Positions 1-8,063 of a stretch of DNA of 19,951 bases are shown piece by piece. Source of the DNA: Candidatus Brocadiaceae bacterium (GTDB lineage: Bacteria; Planctomycetota; Brocadiia; SM23-32). Under the pieces are notes generated by a model that saw only the letters and a list, made by a program, of their open reading frames with translations, made no database searches and had not been told where the DNA came from. Made by a program: the position numbers and the translations under genes. The stretch covers positions 1 to 19,951 of the forward strand of contig JAUWZH010000009.1 in assembly GCA_030615435.1 (NCBI GenBank), written 5' to 3'. The stretch's first letter is position 1. The number at the start of each line of letters is the position of its first letter.

Positions 1-140
1 CAGTGGCAGCCGGAGCTGTCGTTCTGGCCCTCTGGTGCGGCCATTCCCCCTCGGGCATGGGTCGGATCGCGTGGGATCGTCTCTCATCGCACAACAACCT
101 GTTCCTGCTGCATCTGGCTCTGGGCTTTCTCGTGCCGTGA
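1..140 (+). CDS. C-terminal fragment of a probable membrane protein (5' end outside window)
   Basis: An open frame (codons in phase with base 3) runs from the left edge to a TGA at 138-140 and gives about 45 residues. It has two apolar stretches, one near VAAGAVVLALWCG and one ending in NLFLLHLALGFLVP at the very C-terminus. That pattern fits the end of an integral membrane protein whose last helix closes the chain. No family can be named from so short a piece. It lies 135 bases upstream of the oxidoreductase gene on the same strand, so the two could be co-transcribed, although a palindromic stretch lies between them. The reading frame is inferred only from hydrophobicity and the absence of stops. 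Confidence 0.45.
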   Translation, partial: VAAGAVVLALWCGHSPSGMGRIAWDRLSSHNNLFLLHLALGFLVP

Positions 141-231
141 GGCTTCCCCGGGCTGCCGCGAGATGTGCCTGCTGAAGGGCCGGGACGGGGCAAGAAGAAG
201 ACTACAAGGAGAGGCGAGGACGACCACCAAC

Positions 232-256
232 TCCCCTCAGGGGTCCCAGGGGACCC
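232..256. promoter_or_regulatory. Palindromic hairpins just upstream of the oxidoreductase gene
   Basis: Two adjoining inverted repeats are visible: CCCCTCAGGGG, and GGGTCC-CAGG-GGACCC at 241-256. They end a few bases before the ribosome-binding site AAAGGA of the gene that starts at 276. No T-run follows, so a classic intrinsic terminator is unlikely. An operator, a leader hairpin or a weak terminator of the preceding gene are all possible. This is seen in the sequence only and no protein is known to bind it. Confidence 0.3.
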
Positions 257-275
257 TTCGGAGAAAGGATTGAAA

Positions 276-1334
276 ATGGCGAAGCGGAAGCTCAGAATCG
301 GTTTCGTGGGTGTCGGCAGAATGGGGCAGTGCGCGCACCTGAGGAACTACGCCGCTCTGCCCGACTGCGAGGTCGTGGCGATCGCCGAGCTGCGGCCGGA
401 GCTCGGCAGGCAGGTAGCCGCCAGATATGCCGTGCCGCACCTCTACAGTAACCACCGGGAGATGCTCGCATCCGAGAAGCTCGACGGCATCGTCGCCTCC
501 CAGCCTTTCGACTGCCACGGCGTCCTGGTGCCGCAGTTGCTCCAGGCGGGAGTTCCCGTGTTCATCGAGAAGCCGCTGGCGGCCTGCGTCGAGGCGGGCG
601 AGCGGATCGTTCAGGCCGCTCGGGAGAGCGGCACCTGGCTGATGGTGGGCTACCACAAGAGGAGCGACCCGGCCACCATCCACGCCAGGGCAGAGATCGA
701 ACGCCTGAAGGCCTCCGGCGAGCTTGGCCGCATGCGCTACGTGCGCATCGTCATGCCGGAGGGCGACTGGGTGGCCGGCGGCTTTTTCGACCTCATTTGC
801 ACCGACGAGCCGCGCCCCTCCGTGGAGAGCGATCCGCCTCCTTCCGACATGGACAGGGAAACCTATGAGGATTACGTCGCCTTCGTGAACTACTACATCC
901 ATCAGGTCAACCTGATGCGCCACCTGCTCGGCGAGCCGTATCGGCTCACCTATGCGGACCCCTCCGGCGTGCTGCTGGCGGTGCAGAGCGAGGGGGGTGT
1001 CGCCGGAGCAATAGAGATGAACCCCTACGCCACGAGTCTGGACTGGCAGGAATCGGCGCTCGTGGGCTTCGAGCACGGGTACGTGAAGCTGGAGCTCCCG
1101 GCGCCGCTGGCGAGCAACCGTCTTGGCCGCGTCGAGATCCTGCGCGATCCGGGCAACGGCGCAACCCCCTGGATCAGCAGCCCGCAGCTTCCCTGGGTCC
1201 ACGCCATGCGCCAGCAGGCCGTCAACTTCCTGCGTGCGATTCGCGGCGAGGCCGAGCCTCCCTGTGCGGCCGAGGAAGCGCTGCAGGACCTGAAGGTCGC
1301 CCGCGAATACATCCGCCTTCTCAAGGGCGCCTGA
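276..1334 (+). CDS. Gfo/Idh/MocA family NAD(P)-dependent oxidoreductase
   Basis: The protein has 352 residues, the usual length for this family. The N-terminal Rossmann fold begins RIGFVGVGRMG, with the GxGxxG glycines at residues 12, 14 and 17. The family hallmark EKP is at 98-100, followed by GYHKRSDPA near 125-133. The C-terminal half has the mixed sheet typical of Gfo/Idh/MocA, including IHQVNLMRHLLGEP, whose histidine matches the catalytic-site region. Members oxidise or epimerise sugars and inositols in the cytoplasm, but the substrate cannot be read from sequence. I chose the ATG at 276 because AAAGGA lies just before it. An upstream in-frame GTG at 165 would add 37 charged residues ahead of the Rossmann fold. 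It is followed by a weak hairpin and then a new promoter, so it is not part of the ribosomal operon. Confidence 0.9.
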   Translation: MAKRKLRIGFVGVGRMGQCAHLRNYAALPDCEVVAIAELRPELGRQVAARYAVPHLYSNHREMLASEKLDGIVASQPFDCHGVLVPQLLQAGVPVFIEKPLAACVEAGERIVQAARESGTWLMVGYHKRSDPATIHARAEIERLKASGELGRMRYVRIVMPEGDWVAGGFFDLICTDEPRPSVESDPPPSDMDRETYEDYVAFVNYYIHQVNLMRHLLGEPYRLTYADPSGVLLAVQSEGGVAGAIEMNPYATSLDWQESALVGFEHGYVKLELPAPLASNRLGRVEILRDPGNGATPWISSPQLPWVHAMRQQAVNFLRAIRGEAEPPCAAEEALQDLKVAREYIRLLKGA

Positions 1335-1343
1335 GTTGCCCTG

Positions 1344-1357
1344 GGGCGGATTCCGCC
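1344..1357 (+). terminator. Possible weak terminator hairpin after the oxidoreductase gene
   Basis: GGCGG-ATT-CCGCC forms a five-base-pair hairpin ten bases after the stop codon. No T-run follows, so termination would be weak or factor-dependent. It separates the oxidoreductase from the promoter at 1440. Confidence 0.25.
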
Positions 1358-1439
1358 GGCGGTCTGGCACGATCGGTTTGTGCGTTCCGGGGGGCTGCCG
1401 GGTCGGTCGCCCCTCGATGAAGTCGCCCGCAGAGCGCCC

Positions 1440-1468
1440 TTGAACTCAGCCCCGTGGTATGGTATAAA
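1440..1468 (+). promoter_or_regulatory. Sigma-70-type promoter of the L25-pth-rpsF-ssb-rplI-dnaB operon
   Basis: TTGAAC at 1440-1445 and TATAAA at 1463-1468 are separated by exactly 17 bases. An extended -10 TG sits at 1460-1461, so the element reads TGGTATAAA. Initiation about seven bases further on would leave a leader of roughly 110 bases before the L25 start. No known riboswitch or protein-binding leader is recognisable in that leader. Confidence 0.7.
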
Positions 1469-1588
1469 CTCAGGTCGTCCGAGTTCCCTCGAGGCTCTGC
1501 GTGAGAACCGATGGGGTCTCGACGCTAACCCACCTCTGGCGGGCATTCCTGATCCTTATTGCCGCTGCCGCGAGGAGAGACAGTCAGC

Positions 1589-2272
1589 ATGGATATCCCG
1601 ACGATCAAAGCCTGGCCGAGAGAGAAACGGGGCACCCGGGCCAGCCGCCGACTGCGTGGGCGGGGGCTCGTGCCGGCGGTGCTCTACGGGCGAGGCGAGC
1701 CGAACCTCCTGCTCAGCGTGCAGGAGAAGGCCATCTCTCACATCGTGGCAGAGCACGCGATGGTCCTCCAGTTGGAGTGGGACGGGCATCAGACTCCCAC
1801 CCAGCTCAAAGAGGTCCAGTTCGACAGTCTGGGAGAGGAAATCCTGCATGCGGACTTCCACCGCATCTCCCTGACGGAGACCGTCCGGGTGGCGGTGCCG
1901 ATAGAAACGCACGGGGAACCGGTGGGCGTCGCGCAGGAGGGGGGCATGCTGGCAATCGTCCAGCACGAAGTGGAAGTGGAGTGCCTGCCGACCAGCATCC
2001 CGGAGAGCATCCGGGTGGAAGTGGCCGGCCTGAGCATCGGCGACAACGTCCGCCTCGGCGCGCTTGATCTGCCGGATGGAGTGGCGGCCGTGGGCGATCC
2101 GGACCTCGTGGTGATCTCGGTGACGCCTCCGACCGAGGTGCCCGAGGAGGAAGAACTCGCCCCTGCCGAAGAGTTGATGGCCGAGCCGGAGGTCATCGGC
2201 AGGGAGGAGGAAGAGAAGATCGAAGAGGACCTCGCCCGCCGGGAAGGGAAAGCCGACGCAGAGAAGCCATAG
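1589..2272 (+). CDS. rplY: 50S ribosomal protein L25/general stress protein Ctc
   Basis: The protein has 227 residues and is of the long CTC type. An N-terminal L25 5S-rRNA-binding domain (about 1-95, with the RGTRASRRLRGRGLVPAVLYG core) is followed by a beta-rich TL5/CTC C-terminal domain (about 100-185). A very acidic tail follows, rich in EEE/EE runs. It binds 5S rRNA in the large ribosomal subunit. I chose the ATG at 1589 because GAGGAGAGA lies just upstream; an earlier in-frame ATG/GTG at 1559 would add only ten residues. It is the first gene after the promoter at 1440-1468 and is followed by pth, a widely conserved pairing. The acidic tail is longer than in many homologues but not abnormal for the Ctc class. 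Confidence 0.93.
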   Translation: MDIPTIKAWPREKRGTRASRRLRGRGLVPAVLYGRGEPNLLLSVQEKAISHIVAEHAMVLQLEWDGHQTPTQLKEVQFDSLGEEILHADFHRISLTETVRVAVPIETHGEPVGVAQEGGMLAIVQHEVEVECLPTSIPESIRVEVAGLSIGDNVRLGALDLPDGVAAVGDPDLVVISVTPPTEVPEEEELAPAEELMAEPEVIGREEEEKIEEDLARREGKADAEKP

Positions 2273-2339
2273 CGGGCCGGTCTCGTCGGTTGGACCTGGA
2301 AGGTGGGTTCAGTCACGCCGGGGAAGGGGTGAGGCGACG

Positions 2340-2924
2340 GTGAAGCTCGTGGTCGGCCTCGGCAATCCGGGCGAGCGATACCTGAACACCAGGCACAACC
2401 TCGGCTGGTGGGTGCTGGACGAGCTAGCCTGCGCGCTGCGAATCGAGGGAGAGTACGAGCGCTGGGGCGGACTGGTCGCCGAGAAGGACGAGGTTACGCT
2501 CTTCAAGCCGCTGACCTACATGAACGAGAGCGGTCGCGCGGTGGCAAAGTTGGCGAGCGAAAGTGGCGTTTCGGGCCGGGACATCCTAGTGGTGCTGGAC
2601 GACCTGCACCTTCCGCTGGGAACGCTCAGGGTCCGGGCCGAGGGCACCTCGGCGGGCCATCGGGGACTTCAGTCGGTGATTGATTGGCTCGGCAGCGACG
2701 GGTTCCCCCGCATGAGACTCGGCATAGGGCGCGGCGCGCTGGAAGTGAGCGCGCGGGATTTCGTCCTCAGCCCGTTTGAGGAGGAAGAGCTCCCGATTGC
2801 AGGTCGGATGGTGGAGCGTGGGGTGCTGGCCGCGCAGTGCTGGGCACGGGAAGGGGTGGAGACGGCGATGAGTCGCTACAATGGGAAAGTCGAGGGCACT
2901 GACGATGAAGCCGGACGCGCGTGA
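2340..2924 (+). CDS. pth: Peptidyl-tRNA hydrolase
   Basis: The protein has 194 residues, normal for bacterial Pth. It cleaves the ester bond of peptidyl-tRNAs that drop off ribosomes, recycling tRNA in the cytoplasm. It begins MKLVVGLGNPG with the family asparagine N9, then TRHNLG with the catalytic histidine H19, TYMNESG (M61, N62) and the LDDLHLP aspartate near 87-88. The GHNG motif, which binds the substrate's 3' end in the E. coli enzyme (H113-N114), reads GHRG here, so Asn is replaced by Arg108. The start is GTG at 2340, preceded by GGGGTGAGG. The gene lies between L25 and rpsF in the operon, 67 bases after L25. Confidence 0.94.
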   Translation: MKLVVGLGNPGERYLNTRHNLGWWVLDELACALRIEGEYERWGGLVAEKDEVTLFKPLTYMNESGRAVAKLASESGVSGRDILVVLDDLHLPLGTLRVRAEGTSAGHRGLQSVIDWLGSDGFPRMRLGIGRGALEVSARDFVLSPFEEEELPIAGRMVERGVLAAQCWAREGVETAMSRYNGKVEGTDDEAGRA

Positions 2925-2949
2925 GGGCGTAAACGAGGAAGCCGAAGCC

Positions 2950-3408
2950 ATGTCGGAGGGAGAGCACTTGGAGCAGAAACTCTACGAGGCGATGTTTCTG
3001 ATCGACGCGGCCAAGGGGGGGGCGGAGCTGCCTGCGAGCGTCCGCCACATATCGGGGCTGCTGGAGCGCCACGATGCTCAAATCGAGCGGGTGGAGAAGT
3101 GGGCCGAACGCAAACTCGCCTACAAGATAAAGGGGGTAGAGCGCGGCATTTACGTGCTCGTCTACTTCCGGGCTGACCCCGTTCGCATCGCCGAGCTGCG
3201 CCAGGCCATCGTCCTGTCCGAGGAGATACTGCGCGTTTTGATCCTGAAGGCCAAACAGATCCCTGAGCCTACAGGCGAGCTTTACACGCCCCAGGGCAGC
3301 CTCGTTGTCGAAAAGCCTGAGCCCGAGGAGCAGCCGGCTGGCGGGTCCGAGGCCGAGGAAGCCCCCGCCGTGAGCGTCGAGGCCGAAAGCGCCGGCGAGG
3401 AGCAGTGA
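2950..3408 (+). CDS. rpsF: 30S ribosomal protein S6
   Basis: The protein has 152 residues. The core (about 10-105) shows the S6 fold: LYEAMFLID, the EKWAERKLAYKIKG loop, GIYVLVYFRADP and the RVLILKAK end strand. A low-complexity acidic tail (about 110-152, rich in E, P, A) extends it beyond the roughly 100-residue minimum. S6 binds 16S rRNA with S18 in the platform of the small subunit. I chose the ATG at 2950 because GAGGAA at 2935-2940 precedes it. Earlier in-frame starts at 2881 and 2905 lie inside pth and would add a stretch unlike S6. It sits 25 bases after pth and upstream of ssb. Its usual partner gene rpsR is not in the window. Confidence 0.93.
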   Translation: MSEGEHLEQKLYEAMFLIDAAKGGAELPASVRHISGLLERHDAQIERVEKWAERKLAYKIKGVERGIYVLVYFRADPVRIAELRQAIVLSEEILRVLILKAKQIPEPTGELYTPQGSLVVEKPEPEEQPAGGSEAEEAPAVSVEAESAGEEQ

Positions 3409-3451
3409 AGCGCCTGTGAAGGGCGCCCGGTCAAGGAAGAGGTGGAGCAAG

Positions 3452-3955
3452 ATGGGAAACGTCAACAAAGTCTTCTTGATGGGGAACATGACGCGGGATC
3501 CGGAGCTGCGCTACACCCCGAACGGTACCGCCGTTTGCGACTTCGGGCTGGCGGTGAACCGGAGTTACACCACCAGGGACCGCGAGAAGCGCGACGAGAC
3601 CTGCTTTGTGGACGTGACCGTGTGGGGCCGACGGGGAGAGATCGTCAGCGAGTATTTCTCAAAAGGGCGTCTGATATTCATCGAAGGACGCTTGAAGTTC
3701 GACACGTGGGAAACCGCCGACGGGCGGCGGAGCAAGCTCACCGTGGTCGCCGAAGACTTCCAGTTTGTCGAAAGGCGCGGGGGCGAGCCGGGTGCCGGGC
3801 CGCAGCAGAGTGATTCCGCCAAGGGCGGCGATCGAGCCGGCAGTCCGCCTTCCGGCCGGGCGCGCGGACAGGCTCCCTCTCGGCAGGAGGAGCCGCCCGC
3901 CGAAACATCCGAGGAGAGCGGATACGACGTCTCGGACGACGAGATACCCTTCTGA
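3452..3955 (+). CDS. ssb: Single-stranded DNA-binding protein
   Basis: The protein has 167 residues. An N-terminal OB fold (about 1-105) starts NKVFLMGNMTRDPELRYTPN and contains FVDVTVWGRRGE and GRLIFIEGRLKFDTWE. A glycine-, serine- and proline-rich linker follows (about 108-155). The C-terminus is the canonical acidic tip, DDEIPF, that recruits replication and repair partners. The protein coats single-stranded DNA during replication, recombination and repair. I chose the ATG at 3452, preceded by AAGAGGTGGAG; the GTG at 3416 would add 12 basic residues not typical of SSB. The gene sits between rpsF and rplI. Confidence 0.96.
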   Translation: MGNVNKVFLMGNMTRDPELRYTPNGTAVCDFGLAVNRSYTTRDREKRDETCFVDVTVWGRRGEIVSEYFSKGRLIFIEGRLKFDTWETADGRRSKLTVVAEDFQFVERRGGEPGAGPQQSDSAKGGDRAGSPPSGRARGQAPSRQEEPPAETSEESGYDVSDDEIPF

Positions 3956-4008
3956 GCCCGCGAGCGGCATGGCCGGCTCCATTTCCACTGCATAGGGAGA
4001 AAGCTCTC

Positions 4009-4476
4009 ATGGAAGTCCTGCTTCGCCGGGACGTGAAGAATCTCGGGCAGATGGGCGACGTGGTGGAAGTGGCCGACGGCTACGCGCGTAACTATCTGCT
4101 GCCCAGAGAGATGGCCCTCGAGGTTGTTAGGGCCAATCTCGAAGCACTCAGGCGTGCCCGCGAGGCCAGGCAGGAGCGAGATCGCGAGGAGCGGCAGTCC
4201 GTGGAGGAACTGGCCCAGCAGCTCAATGGCTTCCTGTGCTATATCCAGGTGCGCGCCACCGAAGAAGGCCACCTCTATGGGTCGGTGGGCCCCGAGGAGG
4301 TGGTCGAAGCGCTGGCTGAGAGCGGCTTCGAAACGATCCGCCCGGCCAACATCGTGATGCCTCTCCACTTCGAAGAGGTCGGGGACTACGAACTGGAAGT
4401 CATGCTGCATCCTGAACTCGCAGTCCACATCACGCTGCGGGTGGCGCCGCTGGAAGAGGAAGAAAGCGGGTGCTGA
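4009..4476 (+). CDS. rplI: 50S ribosomal protein L9
   Basis: The protein has 155 residues, close to the standard 148-150. The N-terminal RNA-binding domain (1-50) carries the L9 signature GQMGDVVEVADGYARNYLLP. A long charged connecting helix (about 45-78) and a C-terminal alpha-beta domain (about 80-150) follow. L9 binds 23S rRNA at the base of the L1 stalk and influences reading-frame maintenance. The ATG at 4009 is preceded by AGGGAGAAAG. It follows ssb by 53 bases with no rpsR between, and lies 50 bases before dnaB. Confidence 0.96.
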   Translation: MEVLLRRDVKNLGQMGDVVEVADGYARNYLLPREMALEVVRANLEALRRAREARQERDREERQSVEELAQQLNGFLCYIQVRATEEGHLYGSVGPEEVVEALAESGFETIRPANIVMPLHFEEVGDYELEVMLHPELAVHITLRVAPLEEEESGC

Positions 4477-4526
4477 GGGGGTATGACATGCCTCCGATGG
4501 TTTCAGCACGCGAGGAGCTCGGGTAG

Positions 4527-5912
4527 ATGAGTGACGAGAGCATGCCGCCCCAGGCTTTGCCGCACGACATCCAGGCGGAGATGGGCGTGCTCGGCTCGAT
4601 GTTGCTCTCGCCGGACGCCATATACATGGCGCGGGAGCGGTTGGAGGAAGCCAGTTTTTATAACCTTGCCCACCAGGACATATTCAGTGCCGTCCTGGAG
4701 CTTTCCGATTCCCGCAATACCGTGGACTTGATCCTGCTGCGCGACGAGCTGAATCGGCAGGGCAAACTCCAGAAGGCGGGTGGAGCGGCCTACCTGACCG
4801 AACTGATGGAGGCGGTGCCCACAAGCGCCAACGTCGAGTATTACATAGAGATCGTACACGATAAGGCCATCAGGCGCGAGCTCATCGGCACCGCCACCGG
4901 GATTCTGAAATCCTCTCAGGCGGATGGTCAGGACGTGGACGACCTGCTCGACGAGGCCGAGCAGAAGATGCTCGCCGTGCGCCACCTGAGGGAATCGGCG
5001 CGCAGGCGAGACATGAACAGCGTGCTGCTGGAGCTGTTGCCCCGCCTGGAGCAGTTGCATCAGAGCCCCCAAGCATGCACGGGCCTGCCCACGGGGTTCG
5101 GCGACCTGGACAGAATCACGAGTGGGTTCCAACCGGGCGAGCTGATTGTCGTGGCGGCCCGGCCAAGCGTGGGCAAGACCAGCCTGGCCCTCAACATCCT
5201 GGACCACGTGTGCATAACCGAGCGCCGTCCCGCAGTGTTGTATACGCTGGAGACGCGGGCCCAACAGATCGTCAGCAACCTGCTGTGCCTGCGTTATTCC
5301 CTGGACACGCAGGATTTCCGCAGCGGAATGCTCAACGAGGAGCAGTGGGCGAAGGTGGAAGAGTCGGTGCAGGAGTTCGCGGATGCCCCCCTGTACATAG
5401 ATGACAGCGCCTCCCTGCGTATAGGCGATCTCAGGGCGAGGGCGCGCAGAATGCGCAACCAGCACGGCGTGGAGCTGATCGTGGTGGACTATCTCCAGCT
5501 CGTGCGCCCCGGCCGTTCGCGGGACGCCAGGGCGGTGGAAGTGGCCGAAATCAGCGCCGGGCTCAAGGCGTTGTCCCGGGAGTTGGAGGTGCCTGTGCTC
5601 GCCGTGGCTCAGCTCAACCGCGCCGTTGAGAAGGAGCAGCGCAAGCCGCGCATGAGCGACCTGCGCGAGAGCGGGGCCATCGAGCAGGATGCCGATGTGG
5701 TGATGCTGCTGCATCGGCCCGACGAGCCGGGCAGCGAAGAGTTCGCCGCCAGCAGCAAGAGAAGGCCCGGGATGGGCTCACAGGAGGTGCCCGGTTCCCC
5801 CGCCGACGTGATCGTGGCCAAGCAGAGAAACGGTCCCACCGACGTCTGTCATCTGGTGTTCTGGAAGCGGTTCTTGAGATTCGAGCCCGGCTCCACGCAT
5901 GCAAACATGTGA
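4527..5912 (+). CDS. dnaB: Replicative DNA helicase DnaB
   Basis: The protein has 461 residues, the usual DnaB length. The N-terminal helical domain (about 10-110, ALPHDIQAEMGVLGSML) contacts primase. The linker helix (about 155-185) leads to the RecA-like ATPase (about 187-455). The Walker A motif is ARPSVGKTS (G216, K217), with Val where Met is most usual. The glutamate-bearing segment is YTLETRAQQ (E242), usually FSLEMS. Walker B is ELIVVDYLQL, the DLRESGAIEQDADVV motif is intact, and KQRNGPT carries the arginine finger. It unwinds DNA at the replication fork as a hexamer. The ATG at 4527 has GAGGAG upstream. An extra flexible stretch lies near 400-425. No intein is present. The gene ends 25 bases before the chosen bamA start. 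Confidence 0.96.
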   Translation: MSDESMPPQALPHDIQAEMGVLGSMLLSPDAIYMARERLEEASFYNLAHQDIFSAVLELSDSRNTVDLILLRDELNRQGKLQKAGGAAYLTELMEAVPTSANVEYYIEIVHDKAIRRELIGTATGILKSSQADGQDVDDLLDEAEQKMLAVRHLRESARRRDMNSVLLELLPRLEQLHQSPQACTGLPTGFGDLDRITSGFQPGELIVVAARPSVGKTSLALNILDHVCITERRPAVLYTLETRAQQIVSNLLCLRYSLDTQDFRSGMLNEEQWAKVEESVQEFADAPLYIDDSASLRIGDLRARARRMRNQHGVELIVVDYLQLVRPGRSRDARAVEVAEISAGLKALSRELEVPVLAVAQLNRAVEKEQRKPRMSDLRESGAIEQDADVVMLLHRPDEPGSEEFAASSKRRPGMGSQEVPGSPADVIVAKQRNGPTDVCHLVFWKRFLRFEPGSTHANM

Positions 5913-5937
5913 ACAAAAGAAAAGGGCACAGGCTCTG

Positions 5938-7887
5938 ATGGGGCCGGGACGGCGCCCTCGCCTCTGCTTCCTCACAGGGCTCCTTTTCCTCTGCGGGGCC
6001 GCGAGCCTCCTACCGGCGCAGGAGCCTGCGCCCCCCTTCGACATCGTCGAGGTGCCGAAGGCCTGGGTCAAGCGCATTGAGTTTCGAGGCAACACCGTTT
6101 TCCCCGACGGCGCCTTGAAGGATGAGATGAAGAGCCGGGAACGGGGATGGCTGCCCTTCCTCTCCCCCGGCAAGTTTGACCGGTCGGTGTTCAGGGAAGA
6201 CCTCTCGCGCATCGAGGAGAAGTATTACCAGGCGGGGTATCTGGATGCAACAGTTGACGGGTACTGGACTTACGGCAAGGACTTTCGCAGCATGACGCTT
6301 CATGTCCTTCTTTACGAGGGACCCCCCTATAGGGTAGAGCGCATCCAGTTCGTCGGCAACACCATTTTCCGGGACGATGAACTCATGGCGGCCATCCCCA
6401 TCGCGGAAGGGGAGCCTCTGCTGCCCCGCGAGGTGGAAGAGGCGAAAGGCATCATCGCCCGGATGTACAGCGTTCAGGGATATGTGGACGTTGGTGCAGC
6501 GGGCAAGGACACGCTGCGCGAGGAACTCGTTCTCTCCGAAGAGAAACCGACGCTCGAGGTGCGCTTTCACATCGTAGAGGGTGAGCCTGTGTTCGTGCGC
6601 CGCATTCGTGTTGAGGGGCTGACCAAGACCGACGAGCTGGTTGTCTTGCGCAACCTGACGTTCCACCCCGGCGACCGTGTGAATGCCGACCGGCTGAGGG
6701 AAAGTGAAACGGTGCTGCGTAACACGGGGTACTTCGATCTGTCCGAGCCCAGGGCCGTGGAGATATCTTTGGAGCCGGCAGAAGGGGCGCTGCGGGACGC
6801 CATCGTGCGCGTCAAGGAGGGGGCAACCGGCGCTCTGTTCTTCGGACTGGGCATCAGCTCGGGAACGGGGATTATGGGGGACATATCCTTCCGCGAGAGG
6901 AATTTCGACATCACCAACCGGCCCTCGAGTTGGCGCGATCTGTGGCGGGGCAACGCGTTCAGGGGGGGCGGGCAGAGACTGGAGGTCCATTTCCGTGCGG
7001 GGACGGAGCGCAGATCTTTCGGGATATCGTTCCTGGATCCATCCGTGGACAACTCCATTTACAGCCGGGGAGGGGAACTGTACCTGCGCCTAATCGGTTG
7101 GGACCAGTTCGAACTGAGCAGAACCGGCGCGAGCGTTTCCTTCGGCAAGCAGCTCGGCCGGCACGTCTCGCGGCGCTTCGAGGTGGGTTACGAAAGTGTC
7201 GCCATGAGCAATCTCGCCGGCGGCGCTCCGCCGCAGATCAGCCGGGACAAAGGCTCCTACAAGAAACCTTACGCCTCGCTCACCTACACTCTCGACAAGC
7301 GGGACAACCCCATCGTACCCTCAGCGGGCTATCTGGCGAGGTTGAGCGTCGAGATGGCGTTTCTGGATGTGGAGACCATAAGGGTGCTCGGCGACCTCGA
7401 AAAGCACTGGACGGTGCTGAAGCTCGAGGAGGGCGGCAGGCACCTCTTGGGGCTGCGCGGCAGGGCCGGGGTCATGGAGTCTTACGCCGGAAAGAGGATC
7501 CCGGTCTTTGAGCGCTTCTATGCCGGGGGGATGGGGTCGCTCAGAGGGTTTGAGCCCTGGGGTGTCTCGCCGGTGGAGCCGGTCATGAACAACCAGGTGG
7601 GTGGGCAGTCCATGCTCGTCGGTTCGGCCGAATACAGCATCCCCCTTATCAAGAATGATGTGCGGCTCGCCGCTTTCCTGGATGCCGGCTACGTCGAGGA
7701 GGAGGTCCTTGGCATCTTTTCGGGTTGGGACAACCTGAGGGCATCGGTCGGGATCGGGGTGCGCTGGCAAATCTCCGTGCTCGGCGGCGTGCCCTTTTCG
7801 CTCGACGTCGCCTTCCCCGTCATGAAGGAAGACGAAGACGTGACGCGGCGTGTCCACTTCTCCCTCGGCATGAGCCACTGGTTCTGA
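5938..7887 (+). CDS. bamA: Outer membrane protein assembly factor BamA (three POTRA domains)
   Basis: The protein has 649 residues with an N-terminal signal peptide (about 1-28, ending SLLPAQ). Three POTRA-like repeats follow, starting near WVKRIEFRGNTVFP (about 43-128), YRVERIQFVGNTIF (about 131-215) and VFVRRIRVEGL (about 218-295). An Omp85 beta-barrel then extends to the end, with the LRGF signature at 535-538 and a C-terminal Phe (SHWF) matching the beta-signal. It folds and inserts outer-membrane proteins. E. coli BamA has five POTRAs and about 800 residues, so this is a short form. I prefer the ATG at 5938: it gives a proper signal peptide and AAAAGGG lies upstream. The in-frame ATG at 5899 overlaps dnaB and has no ribosome-binding site. 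It is followed by the Skp and lipid A genes. Confidence 0.92.
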   Translation: MGPGRRPRLCFLTGLLFLCGAASLLPAQEPAPPFDIVEVPKAWVKRIEFRGNTVFPDGALKDEMKSRERGWLPFLSPGKFDRSVFREDLSRIEEKYYQAGYLDATVDGYWTYGKDFRSMTLHVLLYEGPPYRVERIQFVGNTIFRDDELMAAIPIAEGEPLLPREVEEAKGIIARMYSVQGYVDVGAAGKDTLREELVLSEEKPTLEVRFHIVEGEPVFVRRIRVEGLTKTDELVVLRNLTFHPGDRVNADRLRESETVLRNTGYFDLSEPRAVEISLEPAEGALRDAIVRVKEGATGALFFGLGISSGTGIMGDISFRERNFDITNRPSSWRDLWRGNAFRGGGQRLEVHFRAGTERRSFGISFLDPSVDNSIYSRGGELYLRLIGWDQFELSRTGASVSFGKQLGRHVSRRFEVGYESVAMSNLAGGAPPQISRDKGSYKKPYASLTYTLDKRDNPIVPSAGYLARLSVEMAFLDVETIRVLGDLEKHWTVLKLEEGGRHLLGLRGRAGVMESYAGKRIPVFERFYAGGMGSLRGFEPWGVSPVEPVMNNQVGGQSMLVGSAEYSIPLIKNDVRLAAFLDAGYVEEEVLGIFSGWDNLRASVGIGVRWQISVLGGVPFSLDVAFPVMKEDEDVTRRVHFSLGMSHWF

Positions 7888-7998
7888 GCGCCGTGTGGAT
7901 GGAGGTACTCAACAGAGACCTGCGCTCGCGCAGAACGCGTGCTTTTCGTGGCCAGAGCGCGAGTCTCGCCCGCCGTGGCCCATCGCCGGTTGCGGCAT

Positions 7999-8017
7999 CC
8001 GGGGCGAGACGCCCCGG
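7999..8017 (+). terminator. Strong G+C hairpin between bamA and the Skp-like gene
   Basis: CCGGGGC-GAGAC-GCCCCGG is a perfect seven-base-pair stem with a five-base loop. Another inverted pair, CTCGCGC (7925-7931) and GCGCGAG (7957-7963), lies just upstream. No T-run follows, so it may pause or stabilise the transcript rather than terminate it. It lies between bamA and the promoter at 8064, which suits a partial operon boundary. Confidence 0.35.
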
Positions 8018-8063
8018 CTGCCTCACCGTCGGCCATTGGCTCTGAGCTCCGTGTGAAGGAACG

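Noticed and set aside
4503..5714. Reverse open frame of 403 codons opposite dnaB
   Set aside because: Antisense shadow of a complete DnaB; composition is typical of a G+C-driven shadow.
5899..5937. Upstream in-frame ATG for bamA
   Set aside because: It overlaps dnaB without a ribosome-binding site and puts 13 polar residues before the signal peptide; the ATG at 5938 fits better.
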